From: Acidimicrobiales bacterium
Lineage (GTDB): Bacteria > Actinomycetota > Acidimicrobiia > Acidimicrobiales > MedAcidi-G1
Reading direction: 5' to 3'
Length of the DNA stretch: 64,000 nt
NCBI GenBank assembly: GCA_014237715.1
Contig: JAAZZG010000007.1
Coordinates: 1-64,000, forward strand
Both the position numbers and the translations under genes were made by a program. The notes below the pieces were generated by a model. It ran no database searches. It saw only the letters and a list, made by a program, of their open reading frames with translations, and was not told the origin of the DNA. This document shows, one piece after another, positions 17,149 through 25,103 of this stretch (its first letter is position 1; each line of letters starts with the position of its first letter).

Positions 17149-17504
17149 GTGACCGGATCGAGTTGCGGGGCCTTCGGGTGGTGGCCATCTGTGGGGTGCT
17201 CCCAGAGGAGAAGACCCGTCGTCAGCCCTTTGAGGTGGACCTTGACGTGCACGCCGACCTGTCGACGGCCTCGGTCAGCGACGACCTGGCTGACACCGTC
17301 GACTACGGGGGCCTGACCGGTCTAGTGGCCGGCATCGCCGACGGTGAGTCGTTCGACCTGCTGGAACGGTTCGCCGGTCGGATCGCCGAGGCCACTCTGG
17401 GCATCGACGGGGTGGACGCCGTTACCGTGGTGGTTCGCAAGCTTCGCCCGCCGGTCCCGGAGGATCTCGCCACCAGCGGGGTGCGGATCCACCGAACCCC
17501 ATGA
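17145..17504 (+). CDS. folB: Dihydroneopterin aldolase
   Basis: A 119-aa T-fold enzyme (7,8-dihydroneopterin to 6-hydroxymethyl-dihydropterin and glycolaldehyde). The N-terminal 'IELRGLRVVAICGVLPEEK', substrate-contact 'TVDYGGLTGLV', the conserved Glu in 'FDLLERFAGRIAE' and the Lys of 'VVRKLRPPVPE' are present. The GTG start overlaps the upstream gene by 4 bases and its stop overlaps folK (ATGA). Confidence 0.95.
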   Translation: MSDRIELRGLRVVAICGVLPEEKTRRQPFEVDLDVHADLSTASVSDDLADTVDYGGLTGLVAGIADGESFDLLERFAGRIAEATLGIDGVDAVTVVVRKLRPPVPEDLATSGVRIHRTP

Positions 17505-17998
17505 CCCATCGGGCCCTGCTGGCCTTGGGTTCCAATCTGGGTGACCGTCGGGCCCTGCTGCAGGGCGCTGTCGACGGCCTGCCCGACGTGGTGGCAGTCT
17601 CCGACGTCTACGAGACCTCGCCGGTGGGTGGACCCGATCAGGGCCCGTACTTCAACGCTGTGGTGCGCCTCGAGACCGACCTCGGGGCCCGGGCCCTGTT
17701 GGAGGTGGCGCAGCGTTGTGAGGCGGCCGCCGAGCGGGTGCGCCTCGAACGTTGGGGTCCGCGCACGCTGGACGTGGACGTGTTGTGGGTCGACGGCGAG
17801 GAGGTCGACCTGCCCGACCTGGTGGTGCCCCATCCCCGGATGTTTGAGCGGATGTTTGTCCTGGTGCCGTTGCGCGACGTGGCCGCCGACCTAGTGGTCG
17901 ATCCGTCGCTCGACTTGCTGGCGGAGGGGTCGGACGGGCCCGATGAGATCACGTCGCTCGGCGCGCTGCTCACCGTGGGCTCCAGCAGCGCGAGTTGA
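17501..17998 (+). CDS. folK: 2-amino-4-hydroxy-6-hydroxymethyldihydropteridine diphosphokinase (HPPK)
   Basis: A 165-aa pyrophosphokinase that activates hydroxymethyl-dihydropterin for FolP. 'ALLALGSNLGDRRALL' at the N-terminus, 'TSPVGGPDQGPYFNAVV' and the signature 'RWGPRTLDVDVLWVDGEE' with its Mg-binding Asp pair are intact, as is 'VVPHPRMFERMFVLVPL'. Last gene of the folate operon; after it comes a short gene remnant. Confidence 0.97.
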   Translation: MTHRALLALGSNLGDRRALLQGAVDGLPDVVAVSDVYETSPVGGPDQGPYFNAVVRLETDLGARALLEVAQRCEAAAERVRLERWGPRTLDVDVLWVDGEEVDLPDLVVPHPRMFERMFVLVPLRDVAADLVVDPSLDLLAEGSDGPDEITSLGALLTVGSSSAS

Positions 17999-18000
17999 CC

Positions 18001-18072
18001 GTGCCGTCGGTCCGGATCATCGGTGGCGGTTGGGCCGGTGGCTCGATCCATAGGACACTGGTGGCCGGATGA
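18001..18072 (+). pseudogene. Possible 5' stub of a Rossmann-like/DUF2520 gene
   Basis: A 23-codon frame starts with GTG 2 nt after the folK stop and reads as a nucleotide-binding strand-loop: 'VRIIGGGWAGGSIHRTL', then a stop. In many actinobacteria a Rossmann-like DUF2520 gene of this N-terminal pattern follows folK and precedes panC/panD. Here the frame stops and the next gene is nadC 35 nt later, so the rest seems deleted together with panC/panD. The call depends on a short match and on my memory of gene order. Confidence 0.3.
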
Positions 18073-18107
18073 GCCGATCTGGCACCGACCCCGGGCAGGC
18101 TTGACCC

Positions 18108-19061
18108 GTGCAGAATCCCAATCCCCAGGGCTCGGCTGGACGACTACCTCCGTCGCTGGTGGCCCACCTGGCCGATCAGGCGAGTTCCGTCGAGCCGCAG
18201 ATCGACGCGGTGGCCGACGCGGTGGTGCTGGCCCTCCATGAGGACCTCACGCCCGACGGTGACCTCAGCGCGGCGCTCGTACCGGCTGACGCGGTGGCCG
18301 ACGGAGTGCTGGCCAGCCGGGCCGACGGGGTACTGGCCGGCTCAGCGTGCGCCACGGAGGCCTTTGCACAGTTGTCGGACGCCATCGAGGTGGTCTGGCT
18401 GCATTCCGACGGTGACCGGATTGCTCCCGGCGACGTGGTGGCCACCGTGCGGGGTCCGCTGGCCCCGATCCTGACCGCCGAGCGCACGGCGTTGAACTTT
18501 CTCTGTCGTCTCTCCGGGGTGGCCACCACCACCGCTCGTTGGGTCGAGGCGGCTGGTGCCGCCCGGATCTGGGACACCCGCAAGACCACGCCGGGCCTCA
18601 GGGCACTGGAACGGGCCGCCGTGCGGGCCGGTGGGGGATGGAATCACCGGACCAACCTCAGCCACTGGGTCATGTTGAAGGACAACCACCTCACCGGCAC
18701 CGACATAGTGTCCGCCGTGGCGTCATCGCGTTCGCTCTGGCCGGCGCGTACCGTGCATGTCGAATGCGAGACTCTCAACCAGGTCCGCGAATCGCTGGAG
18801 GCCGGCGCTGATGCGCTGCTGCTCGACAACATGACCCCCACATCGATCATCACGTGCGTCGCCGAGGTGCATGCCCATGGCGAACGCCACGGCACGCGAC
18901 CGCTTGTCGAGGCATCCGGTGGTATCACCCTGGACCAGGTGGCCGACTATGCGGCGACCGGCGTGGACTGCATCTCAACCAGCGCCCTGACCAACGGGGC
19001 GCCTTCGCTGGACCTTGGTCTGGACCTGGACCCGGATCCTCAGAGAGGGGCGCGAGCCTGA
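18108..19061 (+). CDS. nadC: Nicotinate-nucleotide pyrophosphorylase (carboxylating)
   Basis: A 317-aa quinolinate phosphoribosyltransferase (quinolinate + PRPP to NaMN + CO2) of de novo NAD synthesis. The order 'EDLTPDGDLSAALVP', 'ERTALNFLCRLSGVATTTARWV', 'IWDTRKTTPGLRALERAAVRAGGG', 'NHRTNLSHWVMLKDNHL' and 'VEASGGITLDQVADYAATGVDCIS' is complete. The N-terminal 30 residues are an unconserved extension, so the true start may lie slightly downstream of GTG 18108. No nadA or nadB is adjacent. Its stop shares a base with the coaX ATG (TGATG). Confidence 0.94.
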   Translation: MQNPNPQGSAGRLPPSLVAHLADQASSVEPQIDAVADAVVLALHEDLTPDGDLSAALVPADAVADGVLASRADGVLAGSACATEAFAQLSDAIEVVWLHSDGDRIAPGDVVATVRGPLAPILTAERTALNFLCRLSGVATTTARWVEAAGAARIWDTRKTTPGLRALERAAVRAGGGWNHRTNLSHWVMLKDNHLTGTDIVSAVASSRSLWPARTVHVECETLNQVRESLEAGADALLLDNMTPTSIITCVAEVHAHGERHGTRPLVEASGGITLDQVADYAATGVDCISTSALTNGAPSLDLGLDLDPDPQRGARA

Positions 19062-19849
19062 TGCTGCTGACCATCGACGTGGGCAACACCCAGACGGTGC
19101 TCGGCCTCTACGAGGTTGGCTCCCCGGTCGCCGCGGCCGACTCCGGGCTGGCCGACCACTGGCGGATCCGTACCGACCATGATCGGACGTCGGACGAGCA
19201 CGCGGTGCTCATCCGCAACCTGCTCCGCCAAGGCGGCCACGACCTCGAGGGGCAGGTCACCGGCGTGGCCATATGTGCCGGCGTGCCCCGGGTGTTGGCC
19301 AGCCTCCGAACCATGATCGGCCGCTACGTGGACTTCGAACCGGTGGTCATCGAGCCAGGTGTGAAAACCGGCATGCCCATCCTCTACGACAACCCCAGGG
19401 AGGTCGGCGCCGATCGGATCGCCAACGGCGTGGGGGCCTACGACCTCTATGGCGGTCCGACGGTGGTCGTCGACTTCGGTACCGGTAACAACTTCGACGT
19501 GATCTCCGCCGACGGCGAGTTCCTGGGTGGGGCCATCGCCCCCGGTGTGGAGGTCAGCCTCGACGCCCTGTTCGGCCGGGCGTCGGCACTGCGGGCCGTG
19601 GAGTTGGTCGAACCCCGCAACGTGATCGGCAAGAGCACTGTCGAGTCGCTGCAGTCGGGCGCCGTCTACGGCTTCGCCGCTCAGATCGACGGCATGGTCG
19701 AGCGGTTCCGCGAGGAGTTGGGTGGCTGCACCGTGGTAGCCACCGGTGGTCTAGCCCACCTGATCGCCCCGTCGACGTCGACCATTGAGCACGTCGAACC
19801 GTTCCTGACCCTGCACGGTCTCCGCCTCGTCCACGAGCGAAACCTATGA
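19061..19849 (+). CDS. coaX: Type III pantothenate kinase
   Basis: A 262-aa ASKHA-fold kinase, first step of CoA synthesis from pantothenate. The N-terminal phosphate loop 'LTIDVGNTQTVLGLY', 'DHWRIRTDHDRTSDEH', the pantothenate site 'GVKTGMPILYDNPREVGADR' and the second Asp loop 'VVVDFGTGNNFDV' are present; the last usually reads DFGT(A/S)T, and the Asn pair is a variant. The start ATG overlaps the nadC stop by one base; the stop overlaps the lysS ATG by 4 bases. Confidence 0.94.
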   Translation: MLLTIDVGNTQTVLGLYEVGSPVAAADSGLADHWRIRTDHDRTSDEHAVLIRNLLRQGGHDLEGQVTGVAICAGVPRVLASLRTMIGRYVDFEPVVIEPGVKTGMPILYDNPREVGADRIANGVGAYDLYGGPTVVVDFGTGNNFDVISADGEFLGGAIAPGVEVSLDALFGRASALRAVELVEPRNVIGKSTVESLQSGAVYGFAAQIDGMVERFREELGGCTVVATGGLAHLIAPSTSTIEHVEPFLTLHGLRLVHERNL

Positions 19850-21300
19850 CCGATGAGCAGGTGCCCGACGAGCAGGTGCCCGAGGAGCCTGTCCTTGAAG
19901 AGCAGGTGCCGTACCGGTTCGATCCGACGACCACCGCGGGCGCTGTGGTGGCCGACTACGCGGATCTGGCCGACGGCGAGGAGACCGGCGTGGTGGTCAC
20001 CGTGGCCGGACGCCTCATGCTTCGCCGCGACCAGGGCAAGTTGGCCTTCGGCGACCTCCAGGACTCCACCGGTCGGGTGCAGCTGTTCGCCCTGCAACGG
20101 TCCACCCCCAACTTCGCGGGCTTCACCGGCCTTCACCTGGGTGACTGGATCGGGGTGACCGGCGAGGTACTCAAGACCCGGCGCGGCGAGCTGAGCATCA
20201 GGGTCGATTCGTGGGTCCTTTTGGCCGAGGCCCGTCGGGCGTTCCCCGACAAGTGGCACGGCATCACCGACGTCGACACGCGCTTCCGTCAGCGCTACGT
20301 CGATCTGTGGGTGACCGACGAGTCTCGGGCCGCCTTTGTGGCCCGCAGCCGGATCCTGTCGGCCACTCGCCGTTGGCTCGAGGAGCGGGACTTTCTCGAG
20401 GTCGAGACGCCGACCTTCCATCCGATCCCCGGTGGGGCTCTGGCCCGCCCATTCACCACGCACCACAACGCGTTGGACATGGAGCTCTATCTACGCATCG
20501 CTCCTGAGCTGTACCTCAAGCGTCTCACCGTGGGCGGCTTCGAGCGGGTGTTCGAGATCGCCCGGGTGTTCCGCAACGAGGGCCTGTCGCCTCGACACAA
20601 CCCTGAGTTCACGATGCTCGAGCTCTACCAGGCGTACGCCGATTACACCGACATCATGTCCCTCGTCGAGGAACTGGTGGCCCATCTAGCCATGGAGGTT
20701 TGCGGTACGACCTCGCTCACCTACGACGGTCGCGATCTGGATCTGTCGGTGCCGTGGCGTCGGGCCACCATGCTCGAACTGCTGACCGAATACGGCGGCC
20801 TGACCGTCGATCTCGACACCCCACGTGATGAGCTGGTCCGGTTGTGCGAGGAGCGTGACATCCCGGTCAAGGACCACTACGGGTCCGGCAAGCTCATCTT
20901 GGAGTTGTACGAGAAGACGACCGAGGCCGAACTTTGGGGCCCGATCTTTGTAACCGACTACCCGAAGGAGGTCTCGCCACTGTCGCGTGACCACCGGGAC
21001 CAGCCGGGCTGGGTGGAACGCTTTGAGGGAATCGTCGCCGGTCGTGAGCTCTGCAACGCCTTCAGCGAGCTGGTGGACCCCGACGAGCAGCGGGCTCGCT
21101 TCGTGGCCCAGGAGGTCGAGAAGGCCGCGGGTGACGCCGAGGCTATGGCCGTCGACGAGGACTATCTGCGGGCGCTGGAGTACGGGTTGCCGCCCACCGG
21201 TGGGTTGGGGATTGGCATGGACCGTCTGGTCATGCTCTTGACTGGCACGACCACTGTCCGCGACGTGATCCTCTTCCCGACACTCAGACCTGAGCAATAG
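19846..21300 (+). CDS. lysS: Lysyl-tRNA synthetase, class II
   Basis: A 484-aa synthetase. The OB-fold anticodon-binding domain spans residues about 45-140 ('[19 protein letters not shown]'). The catalytic domain has motif 1 near 165-200, motif 2 '[18 protein letters not shown]' at about 243, and motif 3 '[15 protein letters not shown]' near 450. Residues 1-22 are an acidic run of DEQVP/EEQVP repeats. The last codons are part of a 14-bp tandem repeat that runs through the stop codon into the convergent gene. Confidence 0.97.
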   Translation: MTDEQVPDEQVPEEPVLEEQVPYRFDPTTTAGAVVADYADLADGEETGVVVTVAGRLMLRRDQGKLAFGDLQDSTGRVQLFALQRSTPNFAGFTGLHLGDWIGVTGEVLKTRRGELSIRVDSWVLLAEARRAFPDKWHGITDVDTRFRQRYVDLWVTDESRAAFVARSRILSATRRWLEERDFLEVETPTFHPIPGGALARPFTTHHNALDMELYLRIAPELYLKRLTVGGFERVFEIARVFRNEGLSPRHNPEFTMLELYQAYADYTDIMSLVEELVAHLAMEVCGTTSLTYDGRDLDLSVPWRRATMLELLTEYGGLTVDLDTPRDELVRLCEERDIPVKDHYGSGKLILELYEKTTEAELWGPIFVTDYPKEVSPLSRDHRDQPGWVERFEGIVAGRELCNAFSELVDPDEQRARFVAQEVEKAAGDAEAMAVDEDYLRALEYGLPPTGGLGIGMDRLVMLLTGTTTVRDVILFPTLRPEQ

Positions 21301-21340
21301 GACCTGAGTAACAGGTCCTGAGTAACAGGTCCTGAGTTAG
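21287..21340. repeat. 14-bp tandem repeat spanning the lysS stop and the convergent stop
   Basis: Units are GACCTGAGCAATAG (21287-21300), GACCTGAGTAACAG (21301-21314), GTCCTGAGTAACAG (21315-21328) and a partial fourth unit, GTCCTGAGTTAG, which contains the minus-strand stop codon of the polyprenyl synthase. Copy number is just over 3. Confidence 0.85.
21300..21318. terminator. Small hairpin between convergent lysS and polyprenyl synthase
   Basis: GGACCTG-AGTAA-CAGGTCC forms a 7-bp stem with 5-nt loop inside the repeat. It could act in both directions; there is no T-run. Confidence 0.3.
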
Positions 21341-22353
21341 AACGACCCGTCGAGGCGGTCCAGTAGAAGGTCGCAGGTGGCCTGCATGGTGCCGACCGAC
21401 GGGTTGGCCGGCAGCCCGTCGAGTGCCTCTCGGGCTGAGCCCAGAAACTCGATAGCTGTGTCTCGGGTGGCTCCGATGGCCTCATCGGTCCGGATCACGT
21501 CACGCACCCGGTCCCGGGTGGCGGCGTCGATCGGTCCACCCAGCAGGTCCCGTAGCTCGCTGCCCGATGGTCCGGCCAGGGCCCGGATCACGGGCAGCGT
21601 GTAGGTGCCCTCCACCAGGTCGTTGCCGGCCGGCTTGCCCAGTTGCTCGTCGGTGGCAACCACGTCGAGGAGGTCGTCGACTACCTGGAAGGCCATGCCG
21701 TAGTGGCGGCCGAAGTCGGTCAGCGCCTCGACCACATCACGGTGATGGCCGGCCACGATGGCTCCGACCCTGGCCGCGGTGGCCAGCAATGAGGCGGTCT
21801 TACCGGTGATGGAGGCCAGGTAGGCCTCCTCGGTGCGGTCCACGTCGAAGGCATGGCGAAGCTCGCGCACCTGACCCTCACAGAGTGAGGCGATGGTCGA
21901 GGCCAGCAGTCCGGCCACCTCGGTACCCAGGTCCGCGGCGATCTCCGAGGCGCGGGCGAGCAGGTAGTCGCCGGCCAGGATGGCCTCGAGGTTGCCCCAG
22001 CGGGCGTTCACGCTCTGGACGGTGCGTCGGGTCTCGGCGCCGTCCATCACGTCGTCGTGGTACAGCGACCCCTGGTGCACCAATTCGACGGCCACTCCGC
22101 CCCGGATGACGTCATGGGAGGCCACGCCGGGATCGGAATCCAGCACCTGGGCGGCAGTGACGGTCAGTGCGGGACGGACCCGTTTGCCGCCGGCGTCAAT
22201 GAGATGGCGGGCCACCTCGGTTAGGAAGGGGTCGCCGGATTCCACGACGGTTCGGAGTTCAGCTTCGGTGCGGGCCAACGCGTCGGCCATCCCGGGAAGG
22301 TCTAGAAGTCGGTTCACCGGCATGCCGGTGAACGCTGGGGAGACAGAAGCCAC
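21337..22353 (-). CDS. Polyprenyl diphosphate synthase (trans-isoprenyl, heptaprenyl/octaprenyl type)
   Basis: A 338-aa all-helical prenyltransferase that extends allylic diphosphates with IPP, probably for the menaquinone side chain. The first Asp-rich motif is 'HDDVMDGAETRR' at about 99-110; it is DDXXD without the two-residue insertion. The second is 'QVVDDLLDV' at about 225. 'GGKRVRPAL' binds IPP. GTG 22353 was chosen because TATCCT lies 6 nt before it; an in-frame GTG at 22374 would lie upstream of that promoter. Chain length cannot be read from sequence. IspD and IspF in this window indicate that IPP comes from the MEP pathway. Confidence 0.9.
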   Translation of the reverse strand: MASVSPAFTGMPVNRLLDLPGMADALARTEAELRTVVESGDPFLTEVARHLIDAGGKRVRPALTVTAAQVLDSDPGVASHDVIRGGVAVELVHQGSLYHDDVMDGAETRRTVQSVNARWGNLEAILAGDYLLARASEIAADLGTEVAGLLASTIASLCEGQVRELRHAFDVDRTEEAYLASITGKTASLLATAARVGAIVAGHHRDVVEALTDFGRHYGMAFQVVDDLLDVVATDEQLGKPAGNDLVEGTYTLPVIRALAGPSGSELRDLLGGPIDAATRDRVRDVIRTDEAIGATRDTAIEFLGSAREALDGLPANPSVGTMQATCDLLLDRLDGSF

Positions 22354-22359
22354 CCGGTG

Positions 22360-22365
22360 AGGATA
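22360..22365 (-). promoter_or_regulatory. -10 hexamer TATCCT, leaderless promoter of the polyprenyl synthase
   Basis: On the minus strand TATCCT lies 6 nt before GTG 22353. It decides the start. Confidence 0.42.
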
Positions 22366-22454
22366 CGGCGCCACCCGTTCCGGGCGAAACGGACCTGTCC
22401 CGGAGGGGAATCCCGGAGACGGAAACGCGCCAATGGCTCGTCACGGGCCACCGG

Positions 22455-22460
22455 TACACT
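22455..22460 (+). promoter_or_regulatory. Candidate -10 (TACACT) for clpC
   Basis: TACACT lies 68 nt upstream of the clpC start, giving a leader of about 60 nt. An imperfect palindrome at 22375-22392 (CCGTTC-CGGGC-GAAACGG) lies upstream and could be a regulator site such as ClgR, but the match to a known operator is uncertain. Confidence 0.35.
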
Positions 22461-22514
22461 TTGAAATGACGGGGGAGACGTCACCAGAGCTGGTAGAGCC
22501 AGTTCACTGAGCGC

Positions 22515-22520
22515 AGGAGG
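22515..22520 (+). promoter_or_regulatory. Strong Shine-Dalgarno AGGAGG fixing a TTG start for clpC
   Basis: A perfect AGGAGG lies 8 nt before TTG 22529. The next residues (Phe-Glu-Arg-Phe-Thr) are the universal ClpC N-terminus, so TTG is the start. Confidence 0.85.
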
Positions 22521-22528
22521 CATCGGCG

Positions 22529-25066
22529 TTGTTCGAGCGTTTCACCGACAGGGCCCGCAGGGTCGTGGTACTCGCCCAGGAAGAGGCGCGGCTGCTCAAC
22601 CACAACTACATCGGCACCGAGCACATCCTGCTTGGGCTAATCCACGAGGGTGAGGGCGTAGCCGCCAAGGGCCTCGAATCGCTCGGCATCTCGTTGGAGG
22701 CCGTCCGTAGCCAGGTCGAGGAGCTCATCGGCCACGGCGCCAGCTCGCCTAGCGGCCATATCCCGTTCACTCCCCGGGCCAAGAAGGTCCTGGAACTCTC
22801 GCTGCGCGAGGCGCTGCAGCTCGGGCACAACTACATCGGCACCGAGCACATCCTGTTGGGTCTGATCCGCGAGGGTGAGGGCGTGGCCGCCCAGGTCCTC
22901 GTGAAGCTGGGCGCCGACCTTTCACGGGTCCGCCAGCAGGTCATCCAACTCTTGTCGGGCTATGCCGGTTCCGGCCAGAGCCCGTCCGAATCCTCGGACA
23001 AGGCGGGTGCCACCAGCGGCGGCGGCGGCGGCGATTCGGCATCCGGTTCGCTCGTCCTCGACCAGTTCGGCCGCAACCTCACCCAAGCCGCCCGCGACAA
23101 CAAGCTCGACCCGGTGATCGGCCGCCACCGCGAGACTGAGCGGGTCATGCAGGTGCTGTCGCGTCGCACCAAGAACAACCCGGTCCTCATCGGCGAGCCC
23201 GGCGTGGGTAAGACGGCCATTGTCGAGGGCCTGGCCCAGATGATCGCCGACAACGCCGTCCCGGAGACCATCCGCGATAAGCAGCTCTACACCCTGGACC
23301 TGGGCGCCCTGGTGGCCGGCAGCCGCTACCGCGGCGACTTCGAGGAGCGCCTCAAGAAGGTCCTCAAGGAGATCAAGACCCGGGGTGACATCATCCTTTT
23401 CATCGACGAAATTCACACGCTTGTCGGCGCCGGTGCCGCCGAGGGTGCCATCGATGCGGCGTCCATCCTGAAGCCCATGCTGGCCCGTGGGGAGCTCCAG
23501 ACCATCGGTGCCACCACGCTTGACGAGTACCGCAAGCACCTCGAGAAGGACGCCGCCCTGGAGCGTCGCTTCCAGCCCGTGAAGGTCGACGAGCCCACGG
23601 TGCCTCATACCATCGAGATCCTCAAGGGTCTCCGGGAGCGCTACGAGAGCCACCACCGGGTCACCATCACCGACCAGGCCCTGGTCGCAGCGGCGAACCT
23701 GGCCGACCGGTACATCTCGGACCGGCACCTCCCCGACAAGGCCATCGACCTCATCGACGAGGCCGGTTCCCGCATGCGGATCAAGCGCATGGACACACCC
23801 GACGACATGCGTGAGATCGAGACCGATCTGGCCGAGGTGGTGCAGCGTAAGAAGGCGGCCGTCGAGTCTCAGGACTTCGAAGAGGCTGGTCGCCTGCGCG
23901 ATACCGAAAAGGAACTCCTGACCCGCAAGGAGACCAAGGAGGCCGAGCTCAAGTCGTCCGGTCAGGACCTGTTCGACGAGGTCGACGAGGAGGCCATTGC
24001 CGAGGTCCTCTCGGTGTGGACCGGCATCCCCGTCTACAAGCTGACCGAGGAGGAGACCCAGAAACTCCTCAAGATGGAGGACGAACTCCACAAGCGGGTC
24101 ATCGGCCAGGAGGACGCCATCAAAGCGGTCAGCCAGGCCATCCGGCGCACCCGGGCCGGCCTCAAGGATCCGAAGCGCCCATCGGGGTCGTTCATCTTCC
24201 TGGGTCCGTCGGGCGTGGGTAAGACGGAGCTGGCCAAGACGCTGGCCGAGTTCCTGTTCGGTGACGAGCAGGCCCTCATCTCACTTGACATGTCGGAGTA
24301 CATGGAGAAGCACACGGTGAGCCGTCTCGTCGGTTCGCCCCCCGGCTACGTGGGCTACGAAGAGGGCGGCCAGCTCACCGAGGCGGTGCGTCGCCGCCCG
24401 TTCTCCGTGGTCCTGTTCGACGAGGTTGAGAAGGCCCATCCGGACGTCTTCAACACGCTGCTCCAGATTCTCGAGGAAGGTCGCCTGACCGACTCGCAGG
24501 GTCGCAGCGTCGACTTCCGCAACACCGTGCTGATCATGACGTCCAATCTCGGTACGGCCGACCTGCGAAAGGCCAACCTTGGCTTCGCCAAGGCCGACGA
24601 GGCGGTCAGCTACGAGCGGATGAAGGCCAAGATCAATGATGCCCTCAAGGCGCACTTCCGGCCAGAGTTCCTGAACCGCATCGACGACACGATCGTCTTC
24701 CATGAGCTCTCGCTGGCCGAGGTGACCCGCATCGTCGACCTAATGGTCGTGCGGTTGTCCACCCAGTTGTCGGGCCAGGGCATGGGCCTGGAACTCACCG
24801 AGGCGGTCAAGCACCACCTGGCCGAGCAGGGCTACGACCCGTCGATGGGTGCCCGTCCGTTGCGTCGGGCCCTCCAGCGTCTTGTTGAGGACCCGTTGTC
24901 CGAGCGCCTGCTTCACAAGGAGTTCTCGGCCGGCGACATCGTCGTGGTCGACGTCGAGGACGCGCCCGATGACGGCGACGCCAAGGGCACCAGGCAGGTG
25001 GTCTTCCGGGCCGGCGCCGGGTTCGAGCCACCGATCGTCGAGATGGCGGTCGAGGGCGCGGAGTAG
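22529..25066 (+). CDS. clpC: ATP-dependent Clp protease ATP-binding subunit ClpC
   Basis: An 845-aa Hsp100 unfoldase that feeds substrates to ClpP. The N-terminal repeat domain has two '[14 protein letters not shown]' copies at about 25 and 100. AAA-1 has Walker A 'GEPGVGKTA' at about 224 and '[12 protein letters not shown]'. The UVR-containing middle domain (about 410-470, '[15 protein letters not shown]') is followed by AAA-2 with '[12 protein letters not shown]' at about 560 and '[19 protein letters not shown]'. Length is normal. It starts with TTG behind a perfect ribosome-binding site. In many actinobacteria lsr2 lies between lysS and clpC; here the polyprenyl synthase does. Confidence 0.97.
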   Translation: MFERFTDRARRVVVLAQEEARLLNHNYIGTEHILLGLIHEGEGVAAKGLESLGISLEAVRSQVEELIGHGASSPSGHIPFTPRAKKVLELSLREALQLGHNYIGTEHILLGLIREGEGVAAQVLVKLGADLSRVRQQVIQLLSGYAGSGQSPSESSDKAGATSGGGGGDSASGSLVLDQFGRNLTQAARDNKLDPVIGRHRETERVMQVLSRRTKNNPVLIGEPGVGKTAIVEGLAQMIADNAVPETIRDKQLYTLDLGALVAGSRYRGDFEERLKKVLKEIKTRGDIILFIDEIHTLVGAGAAEGAIDAASILKPMLARGELQTIGATTLDEYRKHLEKDAALERRFQPVKVDEPTVPHTIEILKGLRERYESHHRVTITDQALVAAANLADRYISDRHLPDKAIDLIDEAGSRMRIKRMDTPDDMREIETDLAEVVQRKKAAVESQDFEEAGRLRDTEKELLTRKETKEAELKSSGQDLFDEVDEEAIAEVLSVWTGIPVYKLTEEETQKLLKMEDELHKRVIGQEDAIKAVSQAIRRTRAGLKDPKRPSGSFIFLGPSGVGKTELAKTLAEFLFGDEQALISLDMSEYMEKHTVSRLVGSPPGYVGYEEGGQLTEAVRRRPFSVVLFDEVEKAHPDVFNTLLQILEEGRLTDSQGRSVDFRNTVLIMTSNLGTADLRKANLGFAKADEAVSYERMKAKINDALKAHFRPEFLNRIDDTIVFHELSLAEVTRIVDLMVVRLSTQLSGQGMGLELTEAVKHHLAEQGYDPSMGARPLRRALQRLVEDPLSERLLHKEFSAGDIVVVDVEDAPDDGDAKGTRQVVFRAGAGFEPPIVEMAVEGAE

Positions 25067-25103
25067 CCGCACCTCCCTTTCGCTCGGTCTGTCTCCCGGT
25101 CCG

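Noticed and set aside
22375-22392. ClgR operator upstream of clpC
   Set aside because: The palindrome is imperfect and does not clearly match the known operator; kept only as a remark with the promoter entry.
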